DNA of 64,000 bases from Amycolatopsis australiensis (GTDB lineage: Bacteria > Actinomycetota > Actinomycetes > Mycobacteriales > Pseudonocardiaceae): assembly GCF_900119165.1 (NCBI RefSeq), contig NZ_FPJG01000006.1, positions 2,542,001 through 2,606,000 of the forward strand. Reading direction: 5' to 3'. The position numbers were made by a program, and so were the translations under genes. Shown here one piece after another: positions 8,310-16,069 of this stretch (position 1 is the stretch's first letter; each line of letters begins with the position of its first letter). Under the pieces are notes generated by a model. It was not told the DNA's origin. It saw only the letters and a program-made list of their open reading frames with translations, and ran no database searches.

Positions 8310-8801
8310 GTGACTGCCGTGAACCGCTCCCATCCGGCGCGGGCCGCCGACCAGGTGGCCGCCGCCGTGGCCGACACCGCCGAGCTGCTCGAGATCTTGT
8401 TCGAGCGGGCGCGTGACGCGTCGCCGAGGCCGCTGTCGGTGTCGCAGGTCCGCGCGGTCGTCGCGCTCGACCGGTACGAAGGGCTGAACCTGCGGACGCT
8501 GGCGGAGCTGCTCGGTTCCACCCCGCCGCTGGCGAGCCGGTTGTGCGACCGGCTGGAAGCCGTCGGTTTCCTCGAACGGCTCCCGCATTCGCGCAACCGC
8601 CGTGAACTGGTCCTGCGGCTCAGTGACAGCGGGCGCGCCTACCTGCAGGATCTGCGGGCGCGGCGCCGGGAAAGGCTGCACGCCGTCCTCGCCGCGCTGA
8701 CCGACGGCGAACGTGCCGGCCTCGCCACCGGGCTGCGCGCGTTCCAGGCGGCGGCGAACCGTGACCTCGCGGAGCGTGACAACCGCGCGGCGGCCCAGTA
8801 G
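8310..8801 (+). CDS. MarR-family transcriptional regulator
   Basis: A 163-residue winged-helix protein. Residues ~45-110 show the MarR HTH (NLRTLAELLGSTPPLASRLCDRLEAVGFLER) and wing (SRNRRELVLRLSDSGRAYL), with helical dimerisation segments on either side. It should bind a palindromic operator as a dimer and release it on ligand binding or oxidation; there is no cysteine in the DNA-binding part. The start is a GTG with GAGG upstream. Directly after its stop lies the near-palindrome TTGTCATACGACAA, and a closely similar site precedes rsbR, so this protein is the best candidate regulator of the surrounding Rsb genes. Confidence 0.87.
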   Translation: MTAVNRSHPARAADQVAAAVADTAELLEILFERARDASPRPLSVSQVRAVVALDRYEGLNLRTLAELLGSTPPLASRLCDRLEAVGFLERLPHSRNRRELVLRLSDSGRAYLQDLRARRRERLHAVLAALTDGERAGLATGLRAFQAAANRDLAERDNRAAAQ

Positions 8802-8803
8802 GG

Positions 8804-8823
8804 TAACTATTGTCATACGACAA
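8804..8823. promoter_or_regulatory. Candidate MarR operator upstream of the second RsbV-like gene
   Basis: TTGTCATACGACAA (8810-8823) is an inverted repeat, TTGTC-N4-GACAA. With its flank it reads ACTATTGTCATACGACAACT, which matches a site upstream of rsbR (14175-14194 region) at 16 of 20 positions, all differences being transitions. GGGTAA, like a sigma-B-type -10 element, stands directly before it. It lies 124 bases upstream of the STAS start at 8947. Confidence 0.55.
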
Positions 8824-8946
8824 CTGACCTGGGTCCGCCCGGCGGACGAGGTCAGCTCTGTGCCCGCGGTTCAGCCGTCAGCCGTGGCCCCACAGCGTCG
8901 TTCCGCACCCGGTCGACCCAGCCGGCTTCCACCCGGAGCGCAGCTC

Positions 8947-9336
8947 ATGGACCAGCCATTCCCGTCCGGGCTGGCCATCGCCGTGAAGACTTTCGACGAC
9001 GTCGCGGTGGTGTCCGTGGCCGGCGACGTGGACCACGACGTGCGGGCGATGCTGCGGGAGACACTCGCGGTGGCGCTCGTCCGGCGCCCGCGGGCGGTGG
9101 TGGTCGACCTGGCGGAGGTCCGGTTCTTCGGCTCGACCGGGCTGTCGGCGCTGGCGTGGCTGCACCAGGCCGCGGAGACGGCGGCCATCGAGGTCACGCT
9201 GGTGGCGACGCAACGCAGCGTGCTGAAGCCGTTGACGATCACCCGCCTGGACACGCTGTTCCCGATCCACCCGACCGTGACGGCCGCACTGGGCAGGCAC
9301 GGCCGGCAGCAGGTGGCCCAGGAGTGCGGCGACTAG
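8947..9336 (+). CDS. Anti-sigma factor antagonist (RsbV-like STAS protein), second copy
   Basis: A 129-residue STAS-domain protein with DLAEVRFFGSTGLSALAWL, the RsbV-type phosphoserine region. It is similar in plan to the STAS protein at 7819, with the shared C-terminal pattern RLDTLFPIHPTVTAAL / RLDAALSLHPTVDRA, so the two are probably old duplicates. The start ATG has GGAG nine bases upstream. Its TAG stop forms part of the CTAG that flanks the IS5-type element; before the insertion this CTAG very likely also supplied the stop of the convergent phosphatase gene. Confidence 0.85.
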   Translation: MDQPFPSGLAIAVKTFDDVAVVSVAGDVDHDVRAMLRETLAVALVRRPRAVVVDLAEVRFFGSTGLSALAWLHQAAETAAIEVTLVATQRSVLKPLTITRLDTLFPIHPTVTAALGRHGRQQVAQECGD

Positions 9337-10260
9337 CGCGTGTCTGACAATGCGTTGGTCCAGGTGATCACGGCGTGCAGGACGACCGCTGATCGGTAGG
9401 CGATGGCGGGCTTGTCGTAGCGAGTGGCCAGCCCTCGCCACTGTTTGAGCAAGTTGAAGCGTCGTTCGACGACGTTGCGGCCGCGGTGGTCGACCGGGTC
9501 GAAGGCGGGCGGACGCCCGCCGCCGGAACCACGTCGCTTGCGGTGCCCCTGCCTGGTCGGCCAGTCCGGGGATCACGGCGGTGATGCCGCCGTCCCGCAG
9601 GTGTCGGCGGATCGCGGGTGAGGAGTAGGCCGTGTCGCCACGGACCCGGTCAGGCCGGGTGCGGGCACGAGCGCGGCCAGCCCCGAGGGACGTGCAGATG
9701 CTGCTTGAGGTGCGGGAACGTCGGCGCGTCTGCGGCCTGGCCGGGTCCGGCCAACGTCACCAGCGGACGGCGGTGCACCGTGGTGTTCCAGCCGCCGCGG
9801 GAGCGGCCGATCGCGTGGTCAGGCGGCTCGGTGCGCTGTTCGGTGTAGTTCGACCCAGCCCCTTGTGGGGCGGGTGATGGTGGTGGCGTGCTGATGTGCC
9901 CGGGCGATCGTGGAATGCACCGACACCGACCAATCCATCAAGCCCGCCGCGTCCGCATCGGTGAGCAGGCGTTCCAGGACGGTGTCCAGGTGCCGTCACC
10001 GGCCATCCTCCGGTGCCAGGTTCAGATCGTCTGCCACGGACCGAACACCGCCGGGACATCCCGCCACGGAATCCCGCACCGGTACCGGTAGATGATCCCC
10101 TCGACCATCGCCCGCGCATCCGAGAACGGACGTCCCCGCTCACCGGTCCGGACCGGCAGCAGATCCTCGATCAACGCCCACTGACCGTCTGAAAGCAACT
10201 GAAACCGCGACCCGACCGGCAGCATCCCAGCCACCAGCCGAAACTTTTGCCGGACACGCT
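9337..10260 (-). mobile_element. Decayed IS5-family insertion sequence with CTAG target duplication
   Basis: A 924-base element bounded by imperfect inverted ends: GCGTGTCTGACAA at 9338-9350 and, in reverse complement at the right end, GCGTGTCCGGCAA (10259-10247). CTAG stands on both outer sides (9333-9336 and 10261-10264), consistent with a 4-base target duplication of the YTAR type known for IS5. The transposase reads on the minus strand and is broken. The element separates the RsbV-like gene from the RsbU-like gene exactly at their stop codons. Confidence 0.8.
9340..10225 (-). pseudogene. IS5-family transposase pseudogene
   Basis: Reading down the minus strand, the N-terminus is intact (MLPVGSRFQLLSDGQWALIE, then GRPFSDARAMVEGIIYRYR and CGIPWRDVPAVFGPWQTI), then meets an in-frame TGA at 10024-10022 where a tryptophan codon is expected. 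The frame continues as TWHRRMAGDGTW, shifts to DTVLERLLTDADAAGLMDW, shifts again near 9828 to DHAIGRSRGGW, and twice more before ending in the typical tail RNVVERRFNLLKQWRGLATR / YDKPAIAYRSAVVLHAVITW. At least four frameshifts plus one stop make it non-functional; some sequence between the catalytic segments also looks missing. Confidence 0.85.
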
Positions 10261-11448
10261 CTAGCCGGACACCCGGCGGATGGCGAGCACGACGGTGTCG
10301 TCGGCGTGCAGGACGACGTCGTGCATCCGGGTCACCAGCTCCGCCGGCAGCGTGCCGGTCGGGTGCCGGGCGTGCGCGCGGGCCTGGGCCAGCAGGCGGC
10401 CCAGGCCCTCGTCGAGGTCGCGGCGGCCTTCGATCAGGCCGTCCGTGTACAGCAGCAGCGTGTCGCCCGGGCCGAGTGTGTGGTGGACCAGTTCGCGGCT
10501 GCCCGGGTCGGGGAACCCCACGCCGCGGCCGACGACCTCGCTGCGCAGCAGCTCGGCTTCGCCGTCGGCGGTCACCAGGACCGGCGGTGGATGGCTGCCG
10601 TTGGCCAGCGTCAGCTTCCCGGTCGCCGGGTCGACGCGGGCCAGCAGCACGGTGGCCATCAGGCCGGGCTCGATCGCGGCCAGCGTTTCGGACGTGCGGG
10701 CGATGAGGCCGGCGAACGGGTGGCCCTCCAGGGCGAGGGTGCGGATGGCGTGGGTGACGGTGAGGGCGTGCCGCGTCGAGGTGACGCCGTGGCCGACCGC
10801 GTCGACCAGGGTCACGTGGACCTGCCCGCCGGGCAGGACGAACCAGTCGTAGAGGTCGCCACCGGTGGGGGAGTCCTGCTCGGTCGGTGAGTACTGGACC
10901 GCCAGCTCGAGACCGGGCACCGCCGGTGGCGGCGGGCGCAGTGCGTCTTCGAGTTCGCGGAAGATGACCGCGTGCGCGCGGCGGAGCTGTTCGTCCCGTT
11001 GCTCCAGCTCGACGTACATCGCCAGCACGCCGCTGTTGGTTTCGGCCAGCTCGTGCTTGAGCTCCCGTTGCTCCTGGGCGAGGGCGTCGGCGCGGGCGAT
11101 GAGCGCGAGCATCTCCTCGCGGGTGGCCGCGTCCTCGTCGGCCGGCGCCGGGTGCGGGCCGGCTCCCGAGGCGAGGTGCCAGGTGAGCGTTTCGCCGTCT
11201 CCGGCGTCGGGCAGCAGCGGCAGCGCGTTGCGCCGGGCCTGCCCGACCGGTTCCGGGAGCCGGAACGTGACGGCCAGCCGCCGGTCGGCCACGGCCGTCT
11301 CGACGTGCACGTCCCGGCCGGCCTCGATGACCGGTTCGGCGAGCAGGGTCGCCGCGAGGACCAGCCGGGCGCGGTCCCCGGCGGGCACCCCCGCTTCGCC
11401 GCAGGCGGCGCGGAGCCGGCGGCGGATCCGGGCGAGCTCGGGCCGCAT
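10261..11448 (-). CDS. RsbU-like serine phosphatase (PP2C/SpoIIE domain)
   Basis: A 395-residue protein ending in a PPM/SpoIIE phosphatase domain (residues ~175-395). The metal-binding motifs are complete: GGDLYDW (196-202), VDAVGHG with Asp216, LLLYTDGLIEGR and DDTVVLAI. Residues ~105-170 are a coiled coil (LAQEQRELKHELAETNSG, ELEQRDEQLRRAHAV), the sort of linker that relays signals to RsbU phosphatases. The N-terminal ~100 residues look like a remnant histidine-kinase-type ATPase fold without its motifs. It should dephosphorylate RsbV-like STAS proteins. Its ATG overlaps the stop of the preceding gene (ATGA), making it the last gene of the rsbRST operon. Confidence 0.88.
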   Translation of the reverse strand: MRPELARIRRRLRAACGEAGVPAGDRARLVLAATLLAEPVIEAGRDVHVETAVADRRLAVTFRLPEPVGQARRNALPLLPDAGDGETLTWHLASGAGPHPAPADEDAATREEMLALIARADALAQEQRELKHELAETNSGVLAMYVELEQRDEQLRRAHAVIFRELEDALRPPPPAVPGLELAVQYSPTEQDSPTGGDLYDWFVLPGGQVHVTLVDAVGHGVTSTRHALTVTHAIRTLALEGHPFAGLIARTSETLAAIEPGLMATVLLARVDPATGKLTLANGSHPPPVLVTADGEAELLRSEVVGRGVGFPDPGSRELVHHTLGPGDTLLLYTDGLIEGRRDLDEGLGRLLAQARAHARHPTGTLPAELVTRMHDVVLHADDTVVLAIRRVSG

Positions 11449-12452
11449 CAGGTGATCCGGTCGGGGTGCAGGGCGAGCACGGCGGCGTCGTCACGCGGGT
11501 TGCGGTGGTGGTGGGCCAGCTCGGCCGCCAGCAGCAGCGCGTTGCCCGCCCACGCCGGGCCGGTCCGCCAGCCCGGGTCGATGCCGTCGGTGTGCAGCAC
11601 GACGAGGTCGCCTTCGGCGAGCGCGGTCTGGCGGACCTGGGCGACCGGCAGGGTGAACCCGACGATCCCCGGGATGCTGAGCAGCAGCCCGGACCGGCCG
11701 GATTCGTGCAGTGTCGTCCCGCTGATGTTGCCGACGCCGCAGAACTCGAGCCGCCGCGGCGTGACCCGCGCCAGCGCGATCGCGGCGCCGCGGGTGCCGC
11801 GCAGGGCCCGGTGCATGTTCGCGAGCTGGTGGCTCGGTGGCCGGTCCGGGTTCTGCGCGAACACCTCGACCGCGCGGCCGGCGGCTTGCGCGGCGTCGGG
11901 CCCGTGGCCGAGCCCGTCCGCGACGAGCGCGGTCCAGCCGCCGGTCGTCGGCGCGACGGCGATCGCGTCGCCGCACTGGCTCTCCCCGCTGCGCGGCAGG
12001 CAGAAGTGCGCCATCGCGGCGGCCTGGCCCACCGGTGTCCCCGGTGCCAGCACGCGGGCGGCGGCGAGCGTGCCCCGGCCCGGTGCCGAGCGGATCCGGA
12101 ACACGGTGGCCATCCGGCTGACCGCGCCGAGGCCGGTGCCGAGGGTCGCGGTGGTCGTGTTGCCGTCGAGCAGCCAGTGCTCGACGTCGGCCATGCCGGG
12201 GCCGTCGTCGGCGGCCAGGACGTCGACGCCGAGCCCGGTCGTGGCCCGCTGCACGACCACGGATCCGTTCACCGCGTGCTTGTCCAGGTTGCCGGCCAGT
12301 TCCGAGGTGACCACGGCGGCGCGTTCGGTCAGCACGTCGGGCAGCCCGGCCGCCCGGCCGGTCTCGCGGGCGGCGCGGGTGGCGGCGTACACGGCGCTGA
12401 CGTGGTCGACGCGCACGTGCCGCGACGGCGGCGGCACCACGACGCCGCTCAC
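11448..12452 (-). CDS. RsbT-like ATPase fused to a SpoIIE-type phosphatase (RsbX-like)
   Basis: A 334-residue fusion. Residues ~25-135 are a GHKL ATPase of the anti-sigma kinase class (SELAGNLDKHAV with Glu51/Asn55, ADDGPGM, GTGLGAVSRM). Residues ~140-334 are a PP2C-like phosphatase of RsbX type (QCGDAIAVA, LVADGLGHGPDA, VLHTDGID, RDDAAVLAL). In stressosomes, RsbT phosphorylates RsbR and RsbS and RsbX removes the phosphates; having both on one chain would let one protein set and reset the switch. Both its start (GTGA overlap with rsbT) and its stop (ATGA overlap with the rsbU-like gene) are translationally coupled. Confidence 0.85.
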   Translation of the reverse strand: MSGVVVPPPSRHVRVDHVSAVYAATRAARETGRAAGLPDVLTERAAVVTSELAGNLDKHAVNGSVVVQRATTGLGVDVLAADDGPGMADVEHWLLDGNTTTATLGTGLGAVSRMATVFRIRSAPGRGTLAAARVLAPGTPVGQAAAMAHFCLPRSGESQCGDAIAVAPTTGGWTALVADGLGHGPDAAQAAGRAVEVFAQNPDRPPSHQLANMHRALRGTRGAAIALARVTPRRLEFCGVGNISGTTLHESGRSGLLLSIPGIVGFTLPVAQVRQTALAEGDLVVLHTDGIDPGWRTGPAWAGNALLLAAELAHHHRNPRDDAAVLALHPDRIT

Positions 12453-12883
12453 GGCTTCCAGCGCACGACCGTCACGGTGGTGCCGCGCCCGGGTGCGGTG
12501 TCGAGGTGGAACTCGTCGACGAGCCGGCGGGTGCCGCCGAGACCGTGGCCGAGCCCGGCGCCGGTGCTGAACCCGTCGGTCAGCGCCTGGTCGACGTCGG
12601 GGATGCCGGGGCCGTCGTCGCGGACGCGCAGCCGCAGCCCGACCCGGCCGTGGTCGCGCAGCGGGGTGATGGTCATGGTGCCGCCACCGCCGTGGATGTA
12701 GGCGTTGCGGACCAGTTCGCTGGCCGCGGTGACGATCTTGGTCTGGTCGACGATGGAAAAGCCGGCGGCGACGGCGGCGGCCCGCACGGCGTGGCGGGCG
12801 GTGAGCAGGTCTTCTTCGGCCCGGATGCGGTGTTCTTCGGGCGGGATGTCGTGCTCGGGGCCGGTGAGCTCGTCAGGGAGCAT
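12449..12883 (-). CDS. rsbT: Switch protein kinase RsbT-like
   Basis: A 144-residue GHKL ATPase/kinase. The N box is AASELVRNAYIHGG, the G1 box RDDGPGIPD and the G2 region GLGHGLGGTRRLVDEF, followed by APGRGTTVTVVRW. In the family it phosphorylates the STAS proteins RsbS and RsbR and, once released from the stressosome, activates an RsbU phosphatase; both partners are encoded here. The ATG lies inside the end of rsbS (11-base overlap), with GAAGAGG upstream as its ribosome site. Confidence 0.87.
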   Translation of the reverse strand: MLPDELTGPEHDIPPEEHRIRAEEDLLTARHAVRAAAVAAGFSIVDQTKIVTAASELVRNAYIHGGGGTMTITPLRDHGRVGLRLRVRDDGPGIPDVDQALTDGFSTGAGLGHGLGGTRRLVDEFHLDTAPGRGTTVTVVRWKP

Positions 12884-13265
12884 GAGCCGCCTCTTCGCCG
12901 GCCTTGCCGGGGCGGCGCCAGCCCAGCAGTTCCATGGCCTGTTCGGCGTTGAGCGCGGTTTGCACGCCGGTGAGCCGCAGCCCCAGCTCGGTCAGCGTCA
13001 GGGCGACGGCCGGGCGCATTCCCGCCACGATCATCCGGGCGCCGAGCAGCCGGCCGGAGTCGGCGAGCTGCATGAGGACGCGGGCGACGAAGGAGTCGAT
13101 GATCTCCAGCCGCGAGATGTCGATGACGACTCCGCGGATGCCCTCGGTGGAGATCCGCGCGGTCAGCTCGTCGGTGAAGGCGAGGGCGGTCTTGTCGTCG
13201 AGGTCGCTGAGCAGGCCGCTGAGCAGGACGTCGCCGAGCCGCAGGATCGGCAGGCCGGCGTTCAC
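12873..13265 (-). CDS. rsbS: Stressosome scaffold antagonist RsbS-like (STAS)
   Basis: A 130-residue single STAS domain. The segment GVVIDISRLEIIDSFVARVL carries a serine (IIDSF) at the position that RsbT phosphorylates in RsbS, and AGMRPAVALTLTELG is typical of RsbS/RsbR rather than RsbV. It should assemble with RsbR into the stressosome core and hold RsbT. The GTG start overlaps the rsbR stop (GTGA). Confidence 0.85.
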   Translation of the reverse strand: MNAGLPILRLGDVLLSGLLSDLDDKTALAFTDELTARISTEGIRGVVIDISRLEIIDSFVARVLMQLADSGRLLGARMIVAGMRPAVALTLTELGLRLTGVQTALNAEQAMELLGWRRPGKAGEEAAHAP

Positions 13266-14131
13266 CCGGTCACCGCGCCGGGACGGCTGCCGTGCTCGAG
13301 CATCTGCAGCGCGGTGGCCAGCGCGTCGGCGAGCGAGCCGCGGGTGAGGATGTGGGACAGGTCGATGCCCAGCTGGGTGATGGTCTGCGCGATGGAGGGG
13401 CGGATGCCGCTGATCACGCATTCCGCGCCCATCAGCCGGACGGCGCTGACGGTTTGCAGCAGGTGCTGCGCGACGGCGGTGTCGACCGTGGGGACGCCGG
13501 TGATGTCGATGATCGCCACCCGCGCCTGGTTGGCCTGGATCGCTTCGAGGAGGCTGGTCATCACGACCTGGGTGCGGGCGCTGTCGAGCGTGCCGATCAG
13601 CGGGACCGCGAGGACGTGCCGCCACAGCTGCACGACCGGGGTGGACAGCTCGAGCATCTGGCTGTTCTGCTCGCGGATGATGCGTTCCCGGCCGGTGGAG
13701 TAAACCGCGAAGCTGAGCACTCCGGCGCTGTCGAGCAGCTCGTTGACCAGCAGCGCGGCGCGGTAGCGCAACGCGGAGTCGGCGGTGTGGCGTTCGATCG
13801 CGCCGAGCATCGTGCGCTTGAGCGCGAGGATGGCCATGGCGGTGGCCGACGGCTCGGCGCCCGCGCGGGCCCGCCGTTCCGACAGCGACGTCAAGGCGTC
13901 ACGCACCGCTGGGTCCTGCTCGACGATCCGGCCGATCGGGACCGTGCGGCCCAGCGCGGCGCGCAGCGCCTCCACCAGCTCGGTGGCCTCACGGCGCAGG
14001 TCGCGTTCACCTTCGGACGCGCCCGGGTCGTCCAGCTGCTGCCGGACCCAGTCCGCCACCAGGGCGGCGCGGTCTTCGTCGAGAGTCTGTGCCACCAGCT
14101 CGCGGACGGCGGCATCGTCGGTCCCCGGCAC
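13262..14131 (-). CDS. rsbR: Stressosome sensor RsbR-like (RsbR_N + STAS)
   Basis: A 289-residue protein with a helical N-terminal sensor region (~1-150) and a C-terminal STAS domain (~165-280). IIDITGVPTVDTAVAQHLL and SGIRPSIAQTITQLGI carry threonine/serine residues at the positions phosphorylated in RsbR paralogues. In the family this subunit forms the sensory turrets of the stressosome; the signal sensed here is unknown, and no PAS, heme or flavin motif is visible. The start is a GTG with AGGAGG five bases upstream; the longer frame has no comparable site. It is the first gene of the operon rsbR-rsbS-rsbT-rsbT/X fusion-rsbU-like, with every junction overlapping. Confidence 0.87.
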   Translation of the reverse strand: MPGTDDAAVRELVAQTLDEDRAALVADWVRQQLDDPGASEGERDLRREATELVEALRAALGRTVPIGRIVEQDPAVRDALTSLSERRARAGAEPSATAMAILALKRTMLGAIERHTADSALRYRAALLVNELLDSAGVLSFAVYSTGRERIIREQNSQMLELSTPVVQLWRHVLAVPLIGTLDSARTQVVMTSLLEAIQANQARVAIIDITGVPTVDTAVAQHLLQTVSAVRLMGAECVISGIRPSIAQTITQLGIDLSHILTRGSLADALATALQMLEHGSRPGAVTG

Positions 14132-14174
14132 CGGGTCCTCCTGCGGTCGGGGGCGCGCTCTGCTGTACGCCGGT

Positions 14175-14206
14175 GGACTGTTGTCATGCAACAATTTTGG
14201 AGGGTA
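14175..14206. promoter_or_regulatory. Candidate MarR operator between rsbR and the divergent phosphatase
   Basis: TTGTCATGCAACAA (14181-14194) is an inverted repeat with outer arms TGTTG/CAACA and lies 50 bases upstream of the rsbR start. With flanks it reads ACTGTTGTCATGCAACAATT, closely matching the site at 8804-8823. GGGTAC at 14202-14207 with GTTGTC 16 bases upstream would also fit a sigma-B-type promoter for the rightward phosphatase gene. The rest of the 281-base divergent region shows nothing else I can name. Confidence 0.55.
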
Positions 14207-14412
14207 CCGGGGTCAGGCCGGGAGTTCGCGCCGACCCGTCGGTGTCCCCCACCCCGGCGGCACCGATCCACGGGCTCCACTCTGGCATCCCTATGCTGGA
14301 CCGGCAGCACAGCTCACGGGATTCGCCGTAGACCGGCACGCCGGAGCGGCGCAGACTCGACAGACCGACCGGCGCCGCCGTGGTGCCCGGCGGCGGTGAG
14401 CAGGAGGCGGCG

Positions 14413-15615
14413 TTGGACAGATCCCTGGCGGTGGAGCGCCGGTTGCGTGACGTTCCGCCCCACGACCTGCCCGCCGCGCTGCGGTCGGCGCTGGCCGAGC
14501 ACTTCGGCGCCGAGGCGGTCGAGCTGCTGATGGCCGACTACGCCCTCACCGAGCTGTGCCAGGTCAGCACCCTGCCGTACACGAACGAGCCGATCCCCGT
14601 CGAGGGCACCACGCCCGGCGATGCGTTCGTCGCCCAGGCGGCGACGTTCTCCCGCGACGGCGAGAAGGTGACCGGCTACCTGCCCGTGAGCGTGCGCGGC
14701 GACCGCCTCGGCGTCCTGGCCGTCACCTTGCCGGCGGAGCCGGAGCCACCCGTCTGGGCGGAGCTCGAGCGGTTCGCCGAGGCGGTGGCGCACGAGCTCT
14801 TCGTGGCCGACCGCGACACCGACCTCTACATCCAGGCGCGGCGCTCGTCGCGGCTGACCCTGGCCGCCGAGATGCAGTGGCAGCTGCTGCCCGGGCGTGC
14901 CTGCACCCGCCCGGAGTTCGCGCTCGGCGGCCAGCTCGAACCGGCGTACGCGATTTACGGCGACTGCTTCGACTGGTCGGCGTCGGCGCAGAAGCTCGCC
15001 GTCACCCTGGTCAACGGCATGGGCCAGGGCGCCGAAGCGGCCTTGCTGACCAACCTCGCGGTCAACGCGCTGCGCAACGCCCGCCGCGCCGGCGTCGGCC
15101 TCGACGCCCAGGCGGAGCTCGCGGACCAAGCCATCTACGCGCACTACAGCGGCGCGCAGCACGTGGCCGCGCTGCTGCTGCAGTTCGATCTCGGAACCGG
15201 CCTGGTCGACGTCGTCGACGCGGGGTCGCCCCGGCTGTGGCGCCTGCGCGACGGCAAAGCCGAACGCGTGGAGTTCGAGGAGCAGCTCCCGCTGGGCTCG
15301 TTCGAAGACACGGTGTACACGACCCACCGTTTCCAGGCCCTCGACGCCGACCGGTTCGTCTTCGTGAGCGACGGCGTGTACGACGCGGTAGGCCCGCACG
15401 GCGAGCTGTACGGCGACCGCGAACTGGCCCAGGCGGTAGTGGTGACGGCGGACCTCCCGGCGGCCCACGTGCCGGGCGCGATGCTGCGTGAGCTGAGCAC
15501 CCGCCGCCACGGAGGCCAGGCCGAGGACGACGCGATGGTGGTGTGCCTGGACTGGTTCGGCCCGACCCCGCTCCCGGGGAGGGGCAACAGCGCCCCGGTG
15601 ACGGCGGCCCGGTAG
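14413..15615 (+). CDS. PP2C/SpoIIE-type phosphatase with altered metal motif
   Basis: A ~400-residue protein with a GAF-like N-terminal half (20-135) and a SpoIIE-type phosphatase half (150-395). GDCFDW (183-188), FVFVSDGVYDA and EDDAMVVCL keep three acidic motifs, but the usual V-D-x-x-G-H-G metal motif reads VNGMGQG, with Asn201 in place of the Asp. That could lower or abolish activity. It is divergent from rsbR and probably acts on the same STAS proteins, either as an enzyme or as a binding pseudophosphatase. I chose a TTG start because AGGAGG stands five bases before it; GTG at 14380 is the alternative. Confidence 0.75.
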   Translation: MDRSLAVERRLRDVPPHDLPAALRSALAEHFGAEAVELLMADYALTELCQVSTLPYTNEPIPVEGTTPGDAFVAQAATFSRDGEKVTGYLPVSVRGDRLGVLAVTLPAEPEPPVWAELERFAEAVAHELFVADRDTDLYIQARRSSRLTLAAEMQWQLLPGRACTRPEFALGGQLEPAYAIYGDCFDWSASAQKLAVTLVNGMGQGAEAALLTNLAVNALRNARRAGVGLDAQAELADQAIYAHYSGAQHVAALLLQFDLGTGLVDVVDAGSPRLWRLRDGKAERVEFEEQLPLGSFEDTVYTTHRFQALDADRFVFVSDGVYDAVGPHGELYGDRELAQAVVVTADLPAAHVPGAMLRELSTRRHGGQAEDDAMVVCLDWFGPTPLPGRGNSAPVTAAR

Positions 15616-15795
15616 CCCGCTCACTCAGGCGCTCCGATGCCGGAGGGCCCGCCTGCACGTCTGCCCGCGCGGCGGCGACCGTCTGCCCGCGGGCGGCCAA
15701 CTCACGTTCGTTCCGGGAATCCGTACGCGACGGCCATTCCGGTTTCCTCGGCGGCACGGTCCGGTGAGCGGGTCCGCCGTGGCAAGACGCGAAAC

Positions 15796-15825
15796 GGCCC
15801 CTGCCATGTTTCGTTGGCAGGGGCC
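15796..15825 (-). terminator. Hairpin terminator downstream of tRNA-Arg
   Basis: A perfect 11-base inverted repeat (GGCCCCTGCCA, 15796-15806; complement at 15815-15825) with an 8-base loop. It lies 22 bases beyond the 3' end of the minus-strand tRNA. A short GTTTC rather than a U-run follows, so this is an L-shaped terminator. Confidence 0.7.
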
Positions 15826-15847
15826 GGGTTTGCGTGTTCGAACAGTG

Positions 15848-15920
15848 TGCCCTCGGCAGGATTCGAACCTGCGACACCTGCCTCCGGAGGGCAGTGCTCT
15901 ATCCCCTGAGCTACGAGGGC
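15848..15920 (-). tRNA. tRNA-Arg (anticodon CCG)
   Basis: 73 bases on the minus strand. The acceptor stem GCCCTCG pairs with CGAGGGC, followed by discriminator A. The D arm contains AGCTCAGGGGATAGAGC, the anticodon loop CTCCGGA gives anticodon CCG (codon CGG, Arg), and the T arm has GGTTCGAATCC. CCA is not encoded (the genome continues CAC). CGG is a heavily used Arg codon in this genome. A hairpin terminator follows. Confidence 0.96.
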
Positions 15921-16069
15921 CCATCGCTGGGCGACTCCGAAAGCTTAGCGCATCCTCCGCGGCCCTCGCGGGCAGGTGGCCTCACCGGCGAACCCGCTGG
16001 TCGGAGCCGGGAAGTTGATCCTTTCGGCGGGTCGTCGCTAGCGTGGGAAGCCCACCTGGAGGAGCCCGA

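Noticed and set aside
9340..10225. Functional IS5 transposase made by programmed frameshifting
   Set aside because: There are at least four separate shifts plus an in-frame stop, more than the single programmed shift such elements use.
15848..15920. Integration site (att) at the tRNA-Arg gene
   Set aside because: No integrase gene and no repeated tRNA 3' end were seen nearby in the window.
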